Source: an uncultured Planctomycetia bacterium
GTDB lineage: Bacteria; Planctomycetota; Phycisphaerae; FEN-1346; JAACEH01
DNA: 64,000 nucleotides
Direction: 5' to 3'
Assembly (NCBI GenBank): GCA_903929765.1
Contig: CAIYVX010000097.1
Span: 16,556 to 80,555, forward strand
Both the position numbers and the translations under genes were made by a program. Of this stretch, positions 7,475 through 17,300 are shown in pieces (positions within the stretch are counted from its first letter, which is position 1; every line of letters begins with the position of its first letter). Under the pieces are notes generated by a model. The model was given only the letters and a program-made list of their open reading frames with translations. It was not told where the DNA came from and did not search any database.

Positions 7475-9214
7475 TTACTCCTCCCAGATCGTTTCTTTCA
7501 CCACTTCCTCGATCGTCGTCACTCCGTCGTAAATCGACAACAGCCCGCTCTCACGCAAACTCCGCATCCCCCGCTGCCGCGCCGCCGACCGCAGCACGTT
7601 GCTCGAAGCATGATTGCGGATCAGATCGCGCAGTTCATCGTCCATCCGCATAATCTCGAAAATCGCCGTCCGGCCCCGATAACCCGTGTTGTTGCAATGT
7701 TCGCATCCACGGCCGTAATAGAACGTCCGGTTCTTCACCGTCTCCGGCGTCAGGTTCAACTCCATCAGCATGTCCTCGGTCGGTTTGAACTCCGACCGGC
7801 AATGCAGACAAATCCGCCGCACCAGACGCTGACCCACGATCGCCTCCACCGTCGAGGTCAGCAGGTACGGCTCCACGCCCATGTCCAGGAGCCGCGTCAC
7901 CGCCGTCGGGGCGTCGTTGGTGTGCAGCGTCGAAAACACCAAGTGCCCCGTCAGGCTCGCGTGAATCGCCGTCTCCACCGTCTCGAAGTCGCGCATCTCG
8001 CCCACCAGGATGATGTCCGGGTCCTGCCGCAGAATCGACCGCAGGCACGACGCGAACGTCAACCCGATGTCCTCGTTGATCTGCACCTGGACCAGGCCGT
8101 CGATGTCGTACTCCACCGGATCCTCGGTCGTGATCACCTTCACGTCCACTTTGTTCAACTCTCGCAGCGCCGAGTACAGCGTCGTCGTCTTCCCCGACCC
8201 CGTCGGCCCCGTCACCACCACGATCCCGTTCGGCAACTCCAGAATGTCCCGGAACTCTTTCAGTTCATCGTCCCTGAGGCCCACCTTCGCCAGGTCCAGC
8301 GAGATCTGCGTCCGATCCAGCACGCGCATGACCACGCTCTCCCCGAACATCGTCGGCAGCACCGACACGCGCAGGTCCACCGAATTACCCCCCACGTTCA
8401 ACTCGATGCGCCCGTCCTGCGGCAACCGCCGCTCCGCGATGTCCAGGTTCGACATGACCTTGATGCGGCTCGCCACCGCCAACGCGATGTGCCGAGGCGG
8501 GGGAACCATCTCATACAGCACCCCGTCGATCCGGTAGCGCATCTTGAACTCGTCTTCAAACGGCTCGAAATGAATGTCCGAGGCCTTGTCCCGAATCGCC
8601 TGCAAGAGTACCAGGTTCAGCAGCTTCTTCACCGGCTGCGAGTCGGCCATGGCACTGACGTCCGCCAGGTCCACGCCCTTGCTCCCCGAGGCGTCGTCCT
8701 CCGGCGAGAAAAACTGCGCCTGCAGGCTCTCCAGTTCGCCCATCACCTCTTCCATCGACGCCGCTTCATCTTTGTAATATTTGTCCAGCGCCCGCTGAAT
8801 CGCCGCCGGATCCGCCACCGCCCCTTCCAAATCCAAGCCCAGCAGGAAATGCAGATCGTCCAGCGTCCGAAAGTTCTCCGGATCGCCCATCGCCACCGTC
8901 AGCCGCCCGCCGCTCAGCGACACCGGAATGATCCGGTACGACCGCGCCGTCATCGGATCCACCTTCTCCAGCAGCTCCGGCGGAATCTCCAACTCGTCCA
9001 GATTAATCTGCTGCATCCCCGACTGCACCGCCAGCGCCAGCGAGATGTCGCGCTCCGTGCAATAACCCAACTCCACCAGCACCGCGCCCGTCGCCCCGCC
9101 TTTGCGATGCTTGATATCCAGCGCCTCGCGGACCTGCGCTTCCGTCACCGACCCCAACTCGACCAGGATCTGGCCGATCAGTTTCCGCGTCGCTTTATTC
9201 CCTGCTGTCACCAT
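7475..9214 (-). CDS. gspE: Type II secretion / type IV pilus assembly ATPase GspE/PilB
   Basis: The product (579 residues) is a cytoplasmic hexameric ATPase powering pseudopilus extension. An N-terminal MshEN/GspE_N region (about 15-150) precedes the catalytic domain. That domain has Walker A GPTGSGKTTTL (near 340), the Asp box TTEDPVEYD, Walker B ILVGEMRD and the His box TLHTNDA. A zinc tetracysteine motif follows (CLHC ... CEHC, near 470-505). The ATG at 9214, behind GGGAGAAGCCGT, is preferred over the longer ORF at 9253, which runs into an AT-rich tract. It is directly upstream of gspF. Confidence 0.93.
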   Translation of the reverse strand: MVTAGNKATRKLIGQILVELGSVTEAQVREALDIKHRKGGATGAVLVELGYCTERDISLALAVQSGMQQINLDELEIPPELLEKVDPMTARSYRIIPVSLSGGRLTVAMGDPENFRTLDDLHFLLGLDLEGAVADPAAIQRALDKYYKDEAASMEEVMGELESLQAQFFSPEDDASGSKGVDLADVSAMADSQPVKKLLNLVLLQAIRDKASDIHFEPFEDEFKMRYRIDGVLYEMVPPPRHIALAVASRIKVMSNLDIAERRLPQDGRIELNVGGNSVDLRVSVLPTMFGESVVMRVLDRTQISLDLAKVGLRDDELKEFRDILELPNGIVVVTGPTGSGKTTTLYSALRELNKVDVKVITTEDPVEYDIDGLVQVQINEDIGLTFASCLRSILRQDPDIILVGEMRDFETVETAIHASLTGHLVFSTLHTNDAPTAVTRLLDMGVEPYLLTSTVEAIVGQRLVRRICLHCRSEFKPTEDMLMELNLTPETVKNRTFYYGRGCEHCNNTGYRGRTAIFEIMRMDDELRDLIRNHASSNVLRSAARQRGMRSLRESGLLSIYDGVTTIEEVVKETIWEE

Positions 9215-9247
9215 ACGGCTTCTCCCGTGCTGTTGTTGCCGTTGCTT

Positions 9248-9288
9248 CTTCAATTTTTAATTTTACATTTTTAATTTTTAATTCGCCG
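9248..9288. other. AT-rich tract after the pilT stop
   Basis: The stretch is made of TTTTTAATT-like words and sits between the pilT stop and the gspE leader. Like the purine-rich part of the composite repeat, it follows a stop codon immediately. Its role is unknown. Confidence 0.4.
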
Positions 9289-10410
9289 TTACTCGTCCGC
9301 GTCCGTCAACGTCCCCTTCTCCTTCAGCTTCTTCACCTCGTCCGCGTCCAGTTTCTCTTCCAATTCGTTCGGCCGGTTCGCCTTCTCCATCATCGTCTCC
9401 ACGTCGATGATGCCACGGTGATACAGACCCAGCAGCGACTCGTCCAGCAACTGCATCCCCCACTTCCGCCCGGTCTGAATGATCGACTCGATCCGGAATG
9501 TCTCGTTCTTGCGGATCAGGTTCGCCGTCGCCGGCGTGCAATACAAAAATTCAAACGCCGCTACCCGCCCCGGCATGTCGCACCGCGGGCAGAGTTGCTG
9601 GCTCAGTACCGCCATCAATGTCGAAGCCAACTGCACCCGCACCATCTCCTGCTGGTCCGTCGGAAAACTATCCACCAACCGGCTGATCGTCCCCAGGGCG
9701 CTGGTCGTGTGCAGCGTCCCGAACACAAAGTGCCCCGTCTCCGCCGCCCGGATCGCCGCCTGCATCGTCTCCAGGTCGCGCAGTTCACCGACCATGATCA
9801 CATCCGGGTCCGCACGCAGCACGCGCCGCAAGGCCTCCCCGAAGCTCGGCACGTCCACGCCCACCTCGCGCTGGTTCACCATCGACTTCTTGTGCGGGTG
9901 GTAATATTCGATCGGATCTTCCACCGTCACGATGTGCCGGTCCAGCGTCTCGTTCACCTCGTTCACCATCGTCGCCAGCGTCGTCGTCTTTCCCGACCCC
10001 GTCGGACCCGTCACCAGGAAGATCCCGCGCGGCCGGTTCAGCAGCGTCCGCACGATCGGCGGCAGACCCAACTCCTCGAAACTCATCAGCTTCGACGGGA
10101 TCAGACGCAGCGTAATGCTCACGTTCCCGCGCTGCTTGAACACCGCCACGCGAAACCGTGCCTTGTCACCGTACCCGAACCCGAAGTCCGCCGACCCCTC
10201 CTCTTCCACTTCCTGGACGAACCGTTCCGGCGCGATGCTCTTCATCAGCGCAACCGTGTCCGCCGGCTCCAGCACCTTCGTATCCAGCGACCGCAGCCGC
10301 CCATGAAGCCGCAACGTCGGCGGCCGCCCCACGTGCAAATGCAAGTCCGAGGCGTTGTTTGTGATCACCGCCTGAAGCAGCTTGTCAATCTGTATCGCGC
10401 CCGTGGCCAT
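9289..10410 (-). CDS. pilT: PilT-family retraction ATPase
   Basis: PilT depolymerises type IV pili. The 373-residue product has the PilT N-terminal motif ASDLHLHVGRPPTLRLHG and Walker A GPTGSGKTTTL (near 137). It also has the Asp box VTVEDPIEY, Walker B IMVGELRD and the His box GTLHTTSA. It lacks the GspE_N domain and the intact tetracysteine zinc motif that mark PilB/GspE. The ATG at 10410 behind GGGAGCAAGGG gives the usual N terminus. An alternative ATG at 10437 sits behind AGAGGTG, part of the adjoining REP-like repeat. Its presence beside gspE suggests that these genes serve a retractile pilus as well as, or instead of, a secretion pseudopilus. Confidence 0.92.
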   Translation of the reverse strand: MATGAIQIDKLLQAVITNNASDLHLHVGRPPTLRLHGRLRSLDTKVLEPADTVALMKSIAPERFVQEVEEEGSADFGFGYGDKARFRVAVFKQRGNVSITLRLIPSKLMSFEELGLPPIVRTLLNRPRGIFLVTGPTGSGKTTTLATMVNEVNETLDRHIVTVEDPIEYYHPHKKSMVNQREVGVDVPSFGEALRRVLRADPDVIMVGELRDLETMQAAIRAAETGHFVFGTLHTTSALGTISRLVDSFPTDQQEMVRVQLASTLMAVLSQQLCPRCDMPGRVAAFEFLYCTPATANLIRKNETFRIESIIQTGRKWGMQLLDESLLGLYHRGIIDVETMMEKANRPNELEEKLDADEVKKLKEKGTLTDADE

Positions 10411-10440
10411 AACCCTTGCTCCCAATGCCGTTGTCATTAT

Positions 10441-10486
10441 CACCTCTCCCCGGGAGAGGACGGCCCCTTTGGGCCGGTGAGTGGTT
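10441..10486. repeat. REP-like palindromic element upstream of pilT
   Basis: CACCTCTCCCCGGGAGAGG followed by ACGGCCCCTTTGGGCCGGTG has the same double-hairpin layout as the ispG and composite copies. Its edge adjoins the alternative pilT start and supplies the purine-rich AGAGGTG sequence there. Confidence 0.75.
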
Positions 10487-10672
10487 TTGGCTAGCCCTCA
10501 CGCAACGGTGAAATCTTCCTCTTCCACCGTCATTCTAGTATTTTCGCCTCGAATTCGTCAAATTTCACCTTCGCCTTGCCGCACGGTAAGACATGGTGCC
10601 ATGACCGGTTGTGGCACGGCGAGAAGGCGAACCATCTGGCAAAACAAACGTAACGTCTTTATTGTAAGGCAC

Positions 10673-12406
10673 TTACGAACTCGATGGCAAGGCCATCGCC
10701 ACTTCACGCGCCGCCTGCGCCAGGACCGCCGACAGCGGAGTTATCCCCGCCATCGCCTTCGCCAGGCCGTCGTCCAGGAGCGTGTGCATCCCGAATCCTA
10801 TCGCCGCCTTACGCAATTCCTGCAACGGTCGCCTCTGGAACGCCATCTCCCGCAAATCGTTGTTCATCGCCATGATCTCGAAAATCCCCAGCCGACCGTA
10901 ATAACCCGTCCGCAGGCACTTGTCGCAACCCACCGGTTTCATGAAATTTGCCTTGGATATCTGATCTTCCGTCAGTCCCAGGCTTCTCAGAAGGTTCAAA
11001 TCGATGTCGTTGTCGGGCACTTTGCATTCGTTGCACAACACGCTCACCAGCCGCTGCGCCATCACCGCCTGAACCGACGATGAAACCAGGAACGGCTTCA
11101 CCCCCATGTCGATCAATCGCGTCAACGCCGACGGCGCATCGTTAGTGTGAAGCGTACTGAATACCAAGTGTCCCGTCAAAGCAGCCTGAATTGCAATCTC
11201 CGCCGTCTCCAAATCTCGTATTTCCCCGACCAGAATAATATTCGGCGCCTGACGCAACATCGCCCTCAAAATCGCCGCAAAGGTCAGCCCGATGCTTTCA
11301 TGAACCTGGCACTGGTTGATCCCCGACAGGTTGTACTCCACCGGGTTCTCCGCCGTGATGATCTTCTTGTCCGGTCGGTTCAGCTCATTAAGCGCCGAAT
11401 ACAGCGTCGTCGTCTTACCTGACCCCGTCGGGCCGGTCACCAGGAATATCCCGTTCGGCCGCTTGATTATCTTCTGGAAAATCTCAAAATCCGCCGTCGA
11501 GAACCCCAACGCCCCCAAACCTACCTTCACCGACTCCTTACGCAGAATACGCATCACCATGCTCTCGCCGTGGTACGCCGGCAGAGAACTCACCCGAAAA
11601 TCCAGATCCTTCCCCTCCAGTTTCATCCGGATCCGTCCGTCCTGCGGAATCCGTTTTTCTTCGATCGCCATGCCCGACATGATCTTGATGCGGCTGATGA
11701 TCGAGTTCTGCAACCGTTTCGGCGGCGAGTCGCGCTCGATGCAGTTCCCGTCCACACGGAACCGGATCCGAAGCGTGTCCGCCATCGGCTCCACATGAAT
11801 GTCGCTCGCCCGCATCTTCACCGCATCGTGAATCATCATCGTCACCAGGCGAATGATCGGAGCGTCGTCGCCGGAATCATCACGCGCCGCCGCTTCCTCG
11901 CCTGCCGCATCCTCGTACCCCTCCTTGAACTGGTTCATCATGCTGTCCATCTCGCTCTCGCTGACCGCCTCCACCTCGCCGGTGTAGCTCTTGATCACCG
12001 CCAGGACTTTCTCCCGCGGCGCCAACGCCGTCTCGATCTCCATGTTCAGCCGGAACCGCAACGCGTCAATCGTGTCCAAGGCCATCGGATCCGTTATCGC
12101 CACCTTCAGCTTGTTCTTCTCTTTCCCCAGCGGCAGAACCGTATATTCCCGAATGATGTTCTCGGGTATCAACTCGAACGTGTCATGGCCGATGCTCACC
12201 AGGTCCAGGTCCACATACTCCATGTTGAACTGCAGCGCCAGGGCCTTGACCACGTCCTCGCTCTTGCAGTACTTCATCTCCACCAGGCATTCGCCGATCT
12301 TATGGTTTGATTCCTGTTGCGACAAGAGCGCCGCCTCAATCTGCTCGTCCGTCACCAGACCCCATTCCTTCAGGATCTCGCCCAATCGTTTACGGCTTTT
12401 TGCCAT
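10673..12406 (-). CDS. Second GspE/PilB-type assembly ATPase
   Basis: The 577-residue product has an N-terminal MshEN region (LGEILKEWGLVTDEQIEAAL) and an intermediate domain (ASDIHVEP). The ATPase core has Walker A GPTGSGKTTTL near 323, Walker B ILVGEIRD and the His box TLHTNDA. A tetracysteine zinc motif follows (CNEC ... CDKC, near 455-495). The Asp box reads TAENPVEYN rather than TxEDPVE. This is the first gene of the minus-strand cluster and has its own predicted promoter. Two extension-type ATPases plus PilT imply either two assembly machines or division of labour in one. The sequence does not decide which. Confidence 0.9.
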   Translation of the reverse strand: MAKSRKRLGEILKEWGLVTDEQIEAALLSQQESNHKIGECLVEMKYCKSEDVVKALALQFNMEYVDLDLVSIGHDTFELIPENIIREYTVLPLGKEKNKLKVAITDPMALDTIDALRFRLNMEIETALAPREKVLAVIKSYTGEVEAVSESEMDSMMNQFKEGYEDAAGEEAAARDDSGDDAPIIRLVTMMIHDAVKMRASDIHVEPMADTLRIRFRVDGNCIERDSPPKRLQNSIISRIKIMSGMAIEEKRIPQDGRIRMKLEGKDLDFRVSSLPAYHGESMVMRILRKESVKVGLGALGFSTADFEIFQKIIKRPNGIFLVTGPTGSGKTTTLYSALNELNRPDKKIITAENPVEYNLSGINQCQVHESIGLTFAAILRAMLRQAPNIILVGEIRDLETAEIAIQAALTGHLVFSTLHTNDAPSALTRLIDMGVKPFLVSSSVQAVMAQRLVSVLCNECKVPDNDIDLNLLRSLGLTEDQISKANFMKPVGCDKCLRTGYYGRLGIFEIMAMNNDLREMAFQRRPLQELRKAAIGFGMHTLLDDGLAKAMAGITPLSAVLAQAAREVAMALPSSS

Positions 12407-12567
12407 TTTCTTAATCCCCTGCCTAATGCCGCCCCGTCAAAAACGCCGGACGCACCCCTTCACAGGATGCCCCGGCTTGTCTCACACCTCATCTTCGCCT
12501 CACGCGCCGCTCCAGGACCATTTACACTCTTCCCGAAGTCCTTAAACCAATGCGCCGCCGACAAAGC

Positions 12568-12597
12568 ATCTTATCCCCCGCCCCGGTCCTTCGTCAA
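12568..12597 (-). promoter_or_regulatory. Predicted promoter of the pilB-like gene
   Basis: On the minus strand TTGACG and TAAGAT are 18 bases apart, about 160 bases upstream of the ATG at 12406. Confidence 0.4.
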
Positions 12598-13058
12598 GGA
12601 CAATAACTCCTTCCCAAATTTTCCTTCCTGTTTTCACTATATCCTTGACAATGCCTGATGAAGTTGGGGGAGCATTGCTCCGCGTACGGCTTTTCAGGTT
12701 GTTGTTTTTGGGTGGCGCGGTTCAAGTTACGTGACACGCTGGTGGTGTTGATGGTCGTGTAGGCGTTGGGATTCACGGGGAAGGTCAGCCAGGCAGCGCC
12801 GCCGACTTTTGGTCAGTTCACACACCGGTCTAGCGAACCTTACTGGTCCAGCAAGATCAGCAATACGACATCGTTGTCTTGACCAGGGCGATCTTCCGGT
12901 GCGAACCAGAACCAAAGGGTTCCCATGACACAATCTCACTAGTGGGGTCGATTTTTTATTGTAGCCCAACCCGTTGTGCCACATGCGGTTACGTCGCGGC
13001 GGCCGATTTTCTGACGGAATTATTTGCTTTCCTGTTTTTTTTGTGTCATAATGCCTTC

Positions 13059-13181
13059 GAGTGAGAGTATGCTTCAACGCCGGAGGGCGTCGGGCGAATT
13101 TTATTAGCGGTTTGCGGGGATTGCGGCTTGGCACACGCCACAGGTTGGCGGGTGTCAAGACTGCAGTCCCCGTTTTTTTTT
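13059..13181 (+). ncRNA. Candidate small RNA or attenuated leader
   Basis: A promoter-like pair, TTGCTT (13024) and CATAAT (13047), has a 17-base spacer. About 120 bases downstream a long hairpin pairs CGGGGATTGC (13115) with GCAGTCCCCG (13163), with CTTG/CAAG and further pairing inside, followed by nine T residues. That is a textbook intrinsic terminator with no reading frame before it. The transcript would be an orphan small RNA or an attenuator for the downstream PEP-CTERM gene. It matches no RNA family I know. Confidence 0.45.
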
Positions 13182-13295
13182 GTCGTTGGCTCACTTTGTT
13201 CTGGGAGTCCGGAGACGTACATTTTAGCGGTCGCTCGATCCGTATTGCGGTGACTTCAGGGGTGAAGTTGCCGCAGGCAGACTGAAGAGACTTCC

Positions 13296-13335
13296 GGGGG
13301 ACGAATCTCGACTTGGTCGAGAAACGTCCCCTTTT
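13296..13335 (+). terminator. Intrinsic-terminator-like hairpin
   Basis: GGGGACG pairs with CGTCCCC and, inside it, TCTCGAC pairs with GTCGAGA around a TTG loop, followed by TTTT. It lies 170 bases upstream of the PEP-CTERM start and could be an attenuator. Confidence 0.6.
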
Positions 13336-13340
13336 GCTTG

Positions 13341-13446
13341 ACGGTTCGGCGGATGCTGGCCTGCGCGACTTGGTCGCCGGGTGGCCTCGCCGGACCGTGT
13401 TGCCGTAAAAGTACAGGCGGTGCCGTGGAGTACCGCCTGAGACGGC
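13341..13446 (+). promoter_or_regulatory. Structured leader upstream of the PEP-CTERM gene
   Basis: Two nested stem structures follow each other. ACGGTTCGGC (13341) pairs with GCCGGACCGT (13389) and encloses GCGAC/GTCGC. GCCGT (13402) pairs with ACGGC (13442) and encloses CAGGCGGT/ACCGCCTG. The purine-rich site AGAAGGAGAAG follows about 45 bases later. The arrangement looks like a cis-regulatory RNA; I cannot assign a riboswitch class. Confidence 0.45.
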
Positions 13447-13505
13447 CTTGGGGTCGGCCCCCTGAGGTATTTGCCGGAAGCGTACCCAGCAGAAGGAGAA
13501 GTGAC

Positions 13506-14195
13506 ATGATGAAGTTCTTGGCGGTACTGGTGGTGTTGGCTGTGGTTTCGCCGGCCCTGGCTGACTATGTTCAGATGCAGATTGACCCGACGACCGTGAC
13601 CTGGAACGACGCGACTGGGGTCATGACGGTCGGTCTGACCTTCGTGAGCGCAAACGGCCGCACCGATGCGGTGACCGCCTTCGGCTCGGAGATGTACCTG
13701 ACCGGCGGTGGGGCCGCCTTCACGCCCCTCACGAGCTTGTATGGCACTTCGACCGCGACCATGGTCAACGATACGTACGCGAACGGCTATGCCTGGTCGT
13801 CTTTTGACCAGGCCGTGATCAGTGGAATAGACGCCCGTGCCCCTGGTAGCGGCGGGGCCATCTTCGACCAGAACGCCTCGCGGGCGCCAGGCACCGCCGT
13901 GGCCATCAACAGCGTGGCCGCCGGGACGGTGACGGCCTTGTATGAGTTCCATTACACGGGAAACGCCAGCAGCTTCGCCCCGATTTATGCCTGGGTGGTG
14001 AGCGACGACCAGGCTTCTGCTTATGATTCCAACAATCCGACTTCCTGGGCCTACATTAACACCAACACTGACGCGGGCGCCGTCCAGGTCATCGGTGAGG
14101 GCAACCAGATTTTTGTTCCGGAGCCGGCGAGCTTGGGCTTGCTGGCCCTGGGGCTGTCGGGACTCCTGCTGCGTCGGTTCAGGCGGGCGCACTAA
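13506..14195 (+). CDS. PEP-CTERM sorting-domain protein
   Basis: The 229-residue product has a signal peptide (MMKFLAVLVVLAVVSPALA). A beta-rich body follows (QIDPTTVTWNDATGVMTVGL), vaguely cohesin-like. The C-terminal tail is VPEPASLGLLALGLSGLLL plus RRFRR: a PEP motif, a hydrophobic span and an Arg cluster. That is the exosortase-dependent sorting signal. The protein would be exported and processed at the membrane, then placed in the envelope or released. AGAAGGAGAAGTG precedes the ATG pair; either ATG is possible. No exosortase gene is in the window. It may form an operon with the giant protein downstream, although that gene also has its own promoter-like sequence. Confidence 0.85.
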   Translation: MMKFLAVLVVLAVVSPALADYVQMQIDPTTVTWNDATGVMTVGLTFVSANGRTDAVTAFGSEMYLTGGGAAFTPLTSLYGTSTATMVNDTYANGYAWSSFDQAVISGIDARAPGSGGAIFDQNASRAPGTAVAINSVAAGTVTALYEFHYTGNASSFAPIYAWVVSDDQASAYDSNNPTSWAYINTNTDAGAVQVIGEGNQIFVPEPASLGLLALGLSGLLLRRFRRAH

Positions 14196-14262
14196 TAAGT
14201 TGCGCCAACGGCGGGCGGGGCGGCCTGGGGCCGCGTGTTGCCGTCCGATCGGTTTTGTGGTC

Positions 14263-14290
14263 TTGTCTGTAACACAGTGTCGTGTTACAT
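14263..14290 (+). promoter_or_regulatory. Predicted promoter with palindromic operator for the giant protein gene
   Basis: TGTAACAC and GTGTTACA form a perfect 8-bp inverted repeat (14268-14289). It lies almost exactly across a promoter-like pair, TTGTCT and TTACAT, with a 16-base spacer. A repressor binding here would block the promoter. The ATG is about 70 bases downstream. The repressor is unknown. Confidence 0.45.
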
Positions 14291-14358
14291 TTTGCGGGAT
14301 TGAAGTCAAAATTGGTGCCCGGCTTGAGGCCTGTCATCTTTTCTAAGGAGCGCTGGTC

Positions 14359-17300
14359 ATGAAGAGGAACGTAACGTTGATGGTGATGTTTGTCGCGCTG
14401 TTGGCGCTGGCTGTGCCGGCGATGGCCCAGCCGGTGGTCACGCTGACCATTTCGAGCGGGTTCAACATGAACGCCTGGTGCAGCCCGGCCATGTACAACA
14501 ACTGCCAGGCGCAAAACAAGAGCCTGCCAACCTTGTACGGTGGGGAGTGGACCGGCTACTCGCTTAACCTGGCGAGCGATGGCAAAAACCCAGCCAGTCT
14601 GTGCGCCGACACGTTGAGCTCCGACGGCTTCTCTTTTTCGTACAGCGGCACCTATTTGTCCGGCATCCAGGGCACGCCGCGGAACGGCGTCCTGAACTCG
14701 ACCGCCTATCCCGGCGGCGTTTACAACATCGCCTCGTTCCTGGGCAACGCCTCGATGCCCGCCGACTCGATCGACTCGATGAGTAATGCCGCGGTCTTCG
14801 GCAATAATCGCAACAATGGCGTCTGGACCGTCGCGCAGTTGACGTTGCCGGTGACGAACCAGGGCTACTACTCGGACATCAACTTCGTCCTGACGGTCGC
14901 CAACGCCGAAGGCCTCCAGATCTGGGCCAAATATTCCGACTCGACCTCAGGCCTTCTCTACAACTGGCCGGCGGTTCAGGGCGGCGCCGGTCCGGGCATT
15001 GAGTCGCCCACCGGCTCGCTCACGGGCTACAACAACATCTATCGTTGCAGCTTGGATCTTTATGACGGCCGCGTCCCGCCGGCTTTTAGGGCCGACAACT
15101 TCGGGCCCAACCTCTACGAATTCTCCGCGCCCCTGACGCTGAATTCCGCCAAGCTGCTCAAGAGCATCGTGCTGGTCAATACTCTCGCTGCGGTCTGGTA
15201 TAACAACTATGCTCCCGAACTGGCCTTCTTCGCGGCCTCGGCCACGACCTCTGCCGGCCTGGACACGGTGACCGTCCAGACGTCCGCCAGCGGCAACATC
15301 ACCGTCGCCACCTGTTCCAACGGCATACCATTCCTGGTCAACGGCTATCCCGTCAACACGACGGTGAGCATCACCGTTGTGCCCATCGGGGGATACACCT
15401 TCGCCAATTGGGTAGTGACCAACGCGACCATTGCTGACTCCAGCGCTTCCAATACCACGATGCTCATCACCGGCCCCGTCACCCTGTCGGCCAGCTACAC
15501 CCCCGCCACCACGACTTACACCGTGACGGTCGTTGCTCCGACCGGCGGCGCGGTGACCGTATCTCCCGTTTATGTGACGAATGTGTACAACCCCAACTCT
15601 ACGCCGCAGATCACGGCTACGCCCGCCACCGGCTACTACTTCGTCAATTGGACCAGCACGATGGGCGGCTCGGTCAACACGAGCACTGTTTCGCAGGCCA
15701 ACCTGCCGGCCATGACCGACAACGTGACCGTGACGGCCAGCTTCGGCCAGGAAGATACCGTGACCATTAACCAGACCACCGGTGGCACTGTGACGGTGGC
15801 CGGGATTACCGCCAGCCAGTATTTCCTCCCCAGTGCGCAGCCGACGATCACGGCCTCGGCCAACGCGGGTTACTCCTTCGGCAGTTGGAATGTAACCAAT
15901 GGGACGCCCAATGGCAGCGGCTCGCAGACCACGTTGCAACTAAATGGTGCCAGCGTGACCGTGGCGGCGGTTTTCGTTACCGCCAGCTACACGCCGGCCA
16001 CACAGGTCAACGGCGGCAGCGGGGGGATCACCTTGACCCCACCGTCGTCAACCTACTCTTACGGCCAGGTCGTGGGCCTTTCGGCTTCCACGGCCACCCC
16101 CGGCTTTGTCTTCAATCATTGGGTGGTCACCGGGGCCTCGCAGTTGTCCAACTCGACCGCCGCGACCACTTCGCTGACCGTCTACGGCAACTTCACCCTG
16201 ACCGCGGTCTTCTACAACACGGGCGCGACGCCCATCAATATTTCCAGCGGGTTCAACATGGGCGCCATGGTCGGCCCGAAAGATTACAATCTCTGCGTCG
16301 CGCAAAACCATAAGATGTCCTACCTGTTCGGCCTGGAGCCGCAAGGCTATGCGAATGCCCTGGGCAACGGTTGGGTCTTTGAATGCGACAGTTCGACCGC
16401 CGAAACCGGGTCGAGCTATAGCTACGGGGGCGCATATTACACCGGCCTGCAAGGCCTGCCGGAGAACGGCGTGCTGACGTCCAACGTGGATGGCCGGACC
16501 TACTGCATTGCCTCGGTCAGCGGCAACGCCCTGTTGTCCGGCGACTGGACGGAGGCGGCCGTTCCGACGGGCAGCAACAATGCCAAATTCAACGCGGCGG
16601 TCCTCGCCCAGCCCTGGGGCTACGACGCGACCTACCCCCAGACCACGACCGCGACCGTGAGCCAGGGCTACTACACGGACATCAACTTCGTCTTCGCGGC
16701 CGGGCTTGGCAATGGCGCCGCCTACATGCAGATCTGGGCCATCTACTCCGACACCAGCTCGACCAAGCTCTACGACTTCGGTGATCCCGGCAGCGGCTAC
16801 GCCGGCCCGAGCCTCACGGATTCAAGGACTGGGGTGGGTGACTTCAAAACCCTCTATACCACCACCGGTTGTTGGTCCGACTACTCGGGCACCATCGGCG
16901 GTGGCGTAGCCACTCCGCTGTCGCTCTTTGAGTTTGCCGCGCCGCGGACCCTCCTTTCCACCAAGCCCTTGGCGAAAATCAAGATCGTCGACACCTCGGG
17001 CAGCACCAAGCCGTATCATTACCGCGAACTGGCGGTCTTCGGCGCCACGGGTACGCCCGCGACAGGAACGTACACCGTGACGGTCAACCAGACCACGGGC
17101 GGCACGGTGGCGGTCTCGCCGAGCCAGGCCGGATATCCCAACAACGCCCTGGCGACGGTCACGGCCACGGCCAGCCCGAACTATGTCTTCACCGGTTGGA
17201 CGGTGACGGGTGGAACCATCAGCCCGAGCGCGTCGCAGGCCACCCTGACCGTCCAGGGCCCCGTGACCCTGTCGGCAAACTTCGCTGCAGCTTATACCGT

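Larger units (their letters stand above)
12407..13505. other. 1.1-kb intergenic region with structured elements
   Basis: No convincing gene was found. The left part carries the promoter of the pilB-like gene (minus). The right part carries several plus-strand hairpins, listed separately, leading into the PEP-CTERM gene. On the minus strand, 12700-12800 reads GGAAWLTFPVNPNAYTTINT, then TSVSRNLN, between stops. That resembles a fragment of a secreted protein and may be the remnant of a decayed gene. Confidence 0.5.

Noticed and set aside
6512-9274. Plus-strand ORF of 920 residues opposite gspF and gspE
   Set aside because: It is rich in His, Arg and Pro, lacks any motif and is the mirror of two clear ATPase/platform genes.
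12727-13194. Minus-strand ORF of 155 residues in the intergenic region
   Set aside because: No ribosome site or domain, and it runs through a strong terminator hairpin.
13296-13446. Known riboswitch (cyclic di-GMP or cobalamin)
   Set aside because: The conserved core sequences of these classes are not present.
13338-13505. Upstream extension of the PEP-CTERM ORF
   Set aside because: The extension encodes no signal peptide and overlaps stable RNA stems; the ATG behind AGAAGGAGAAG is better.
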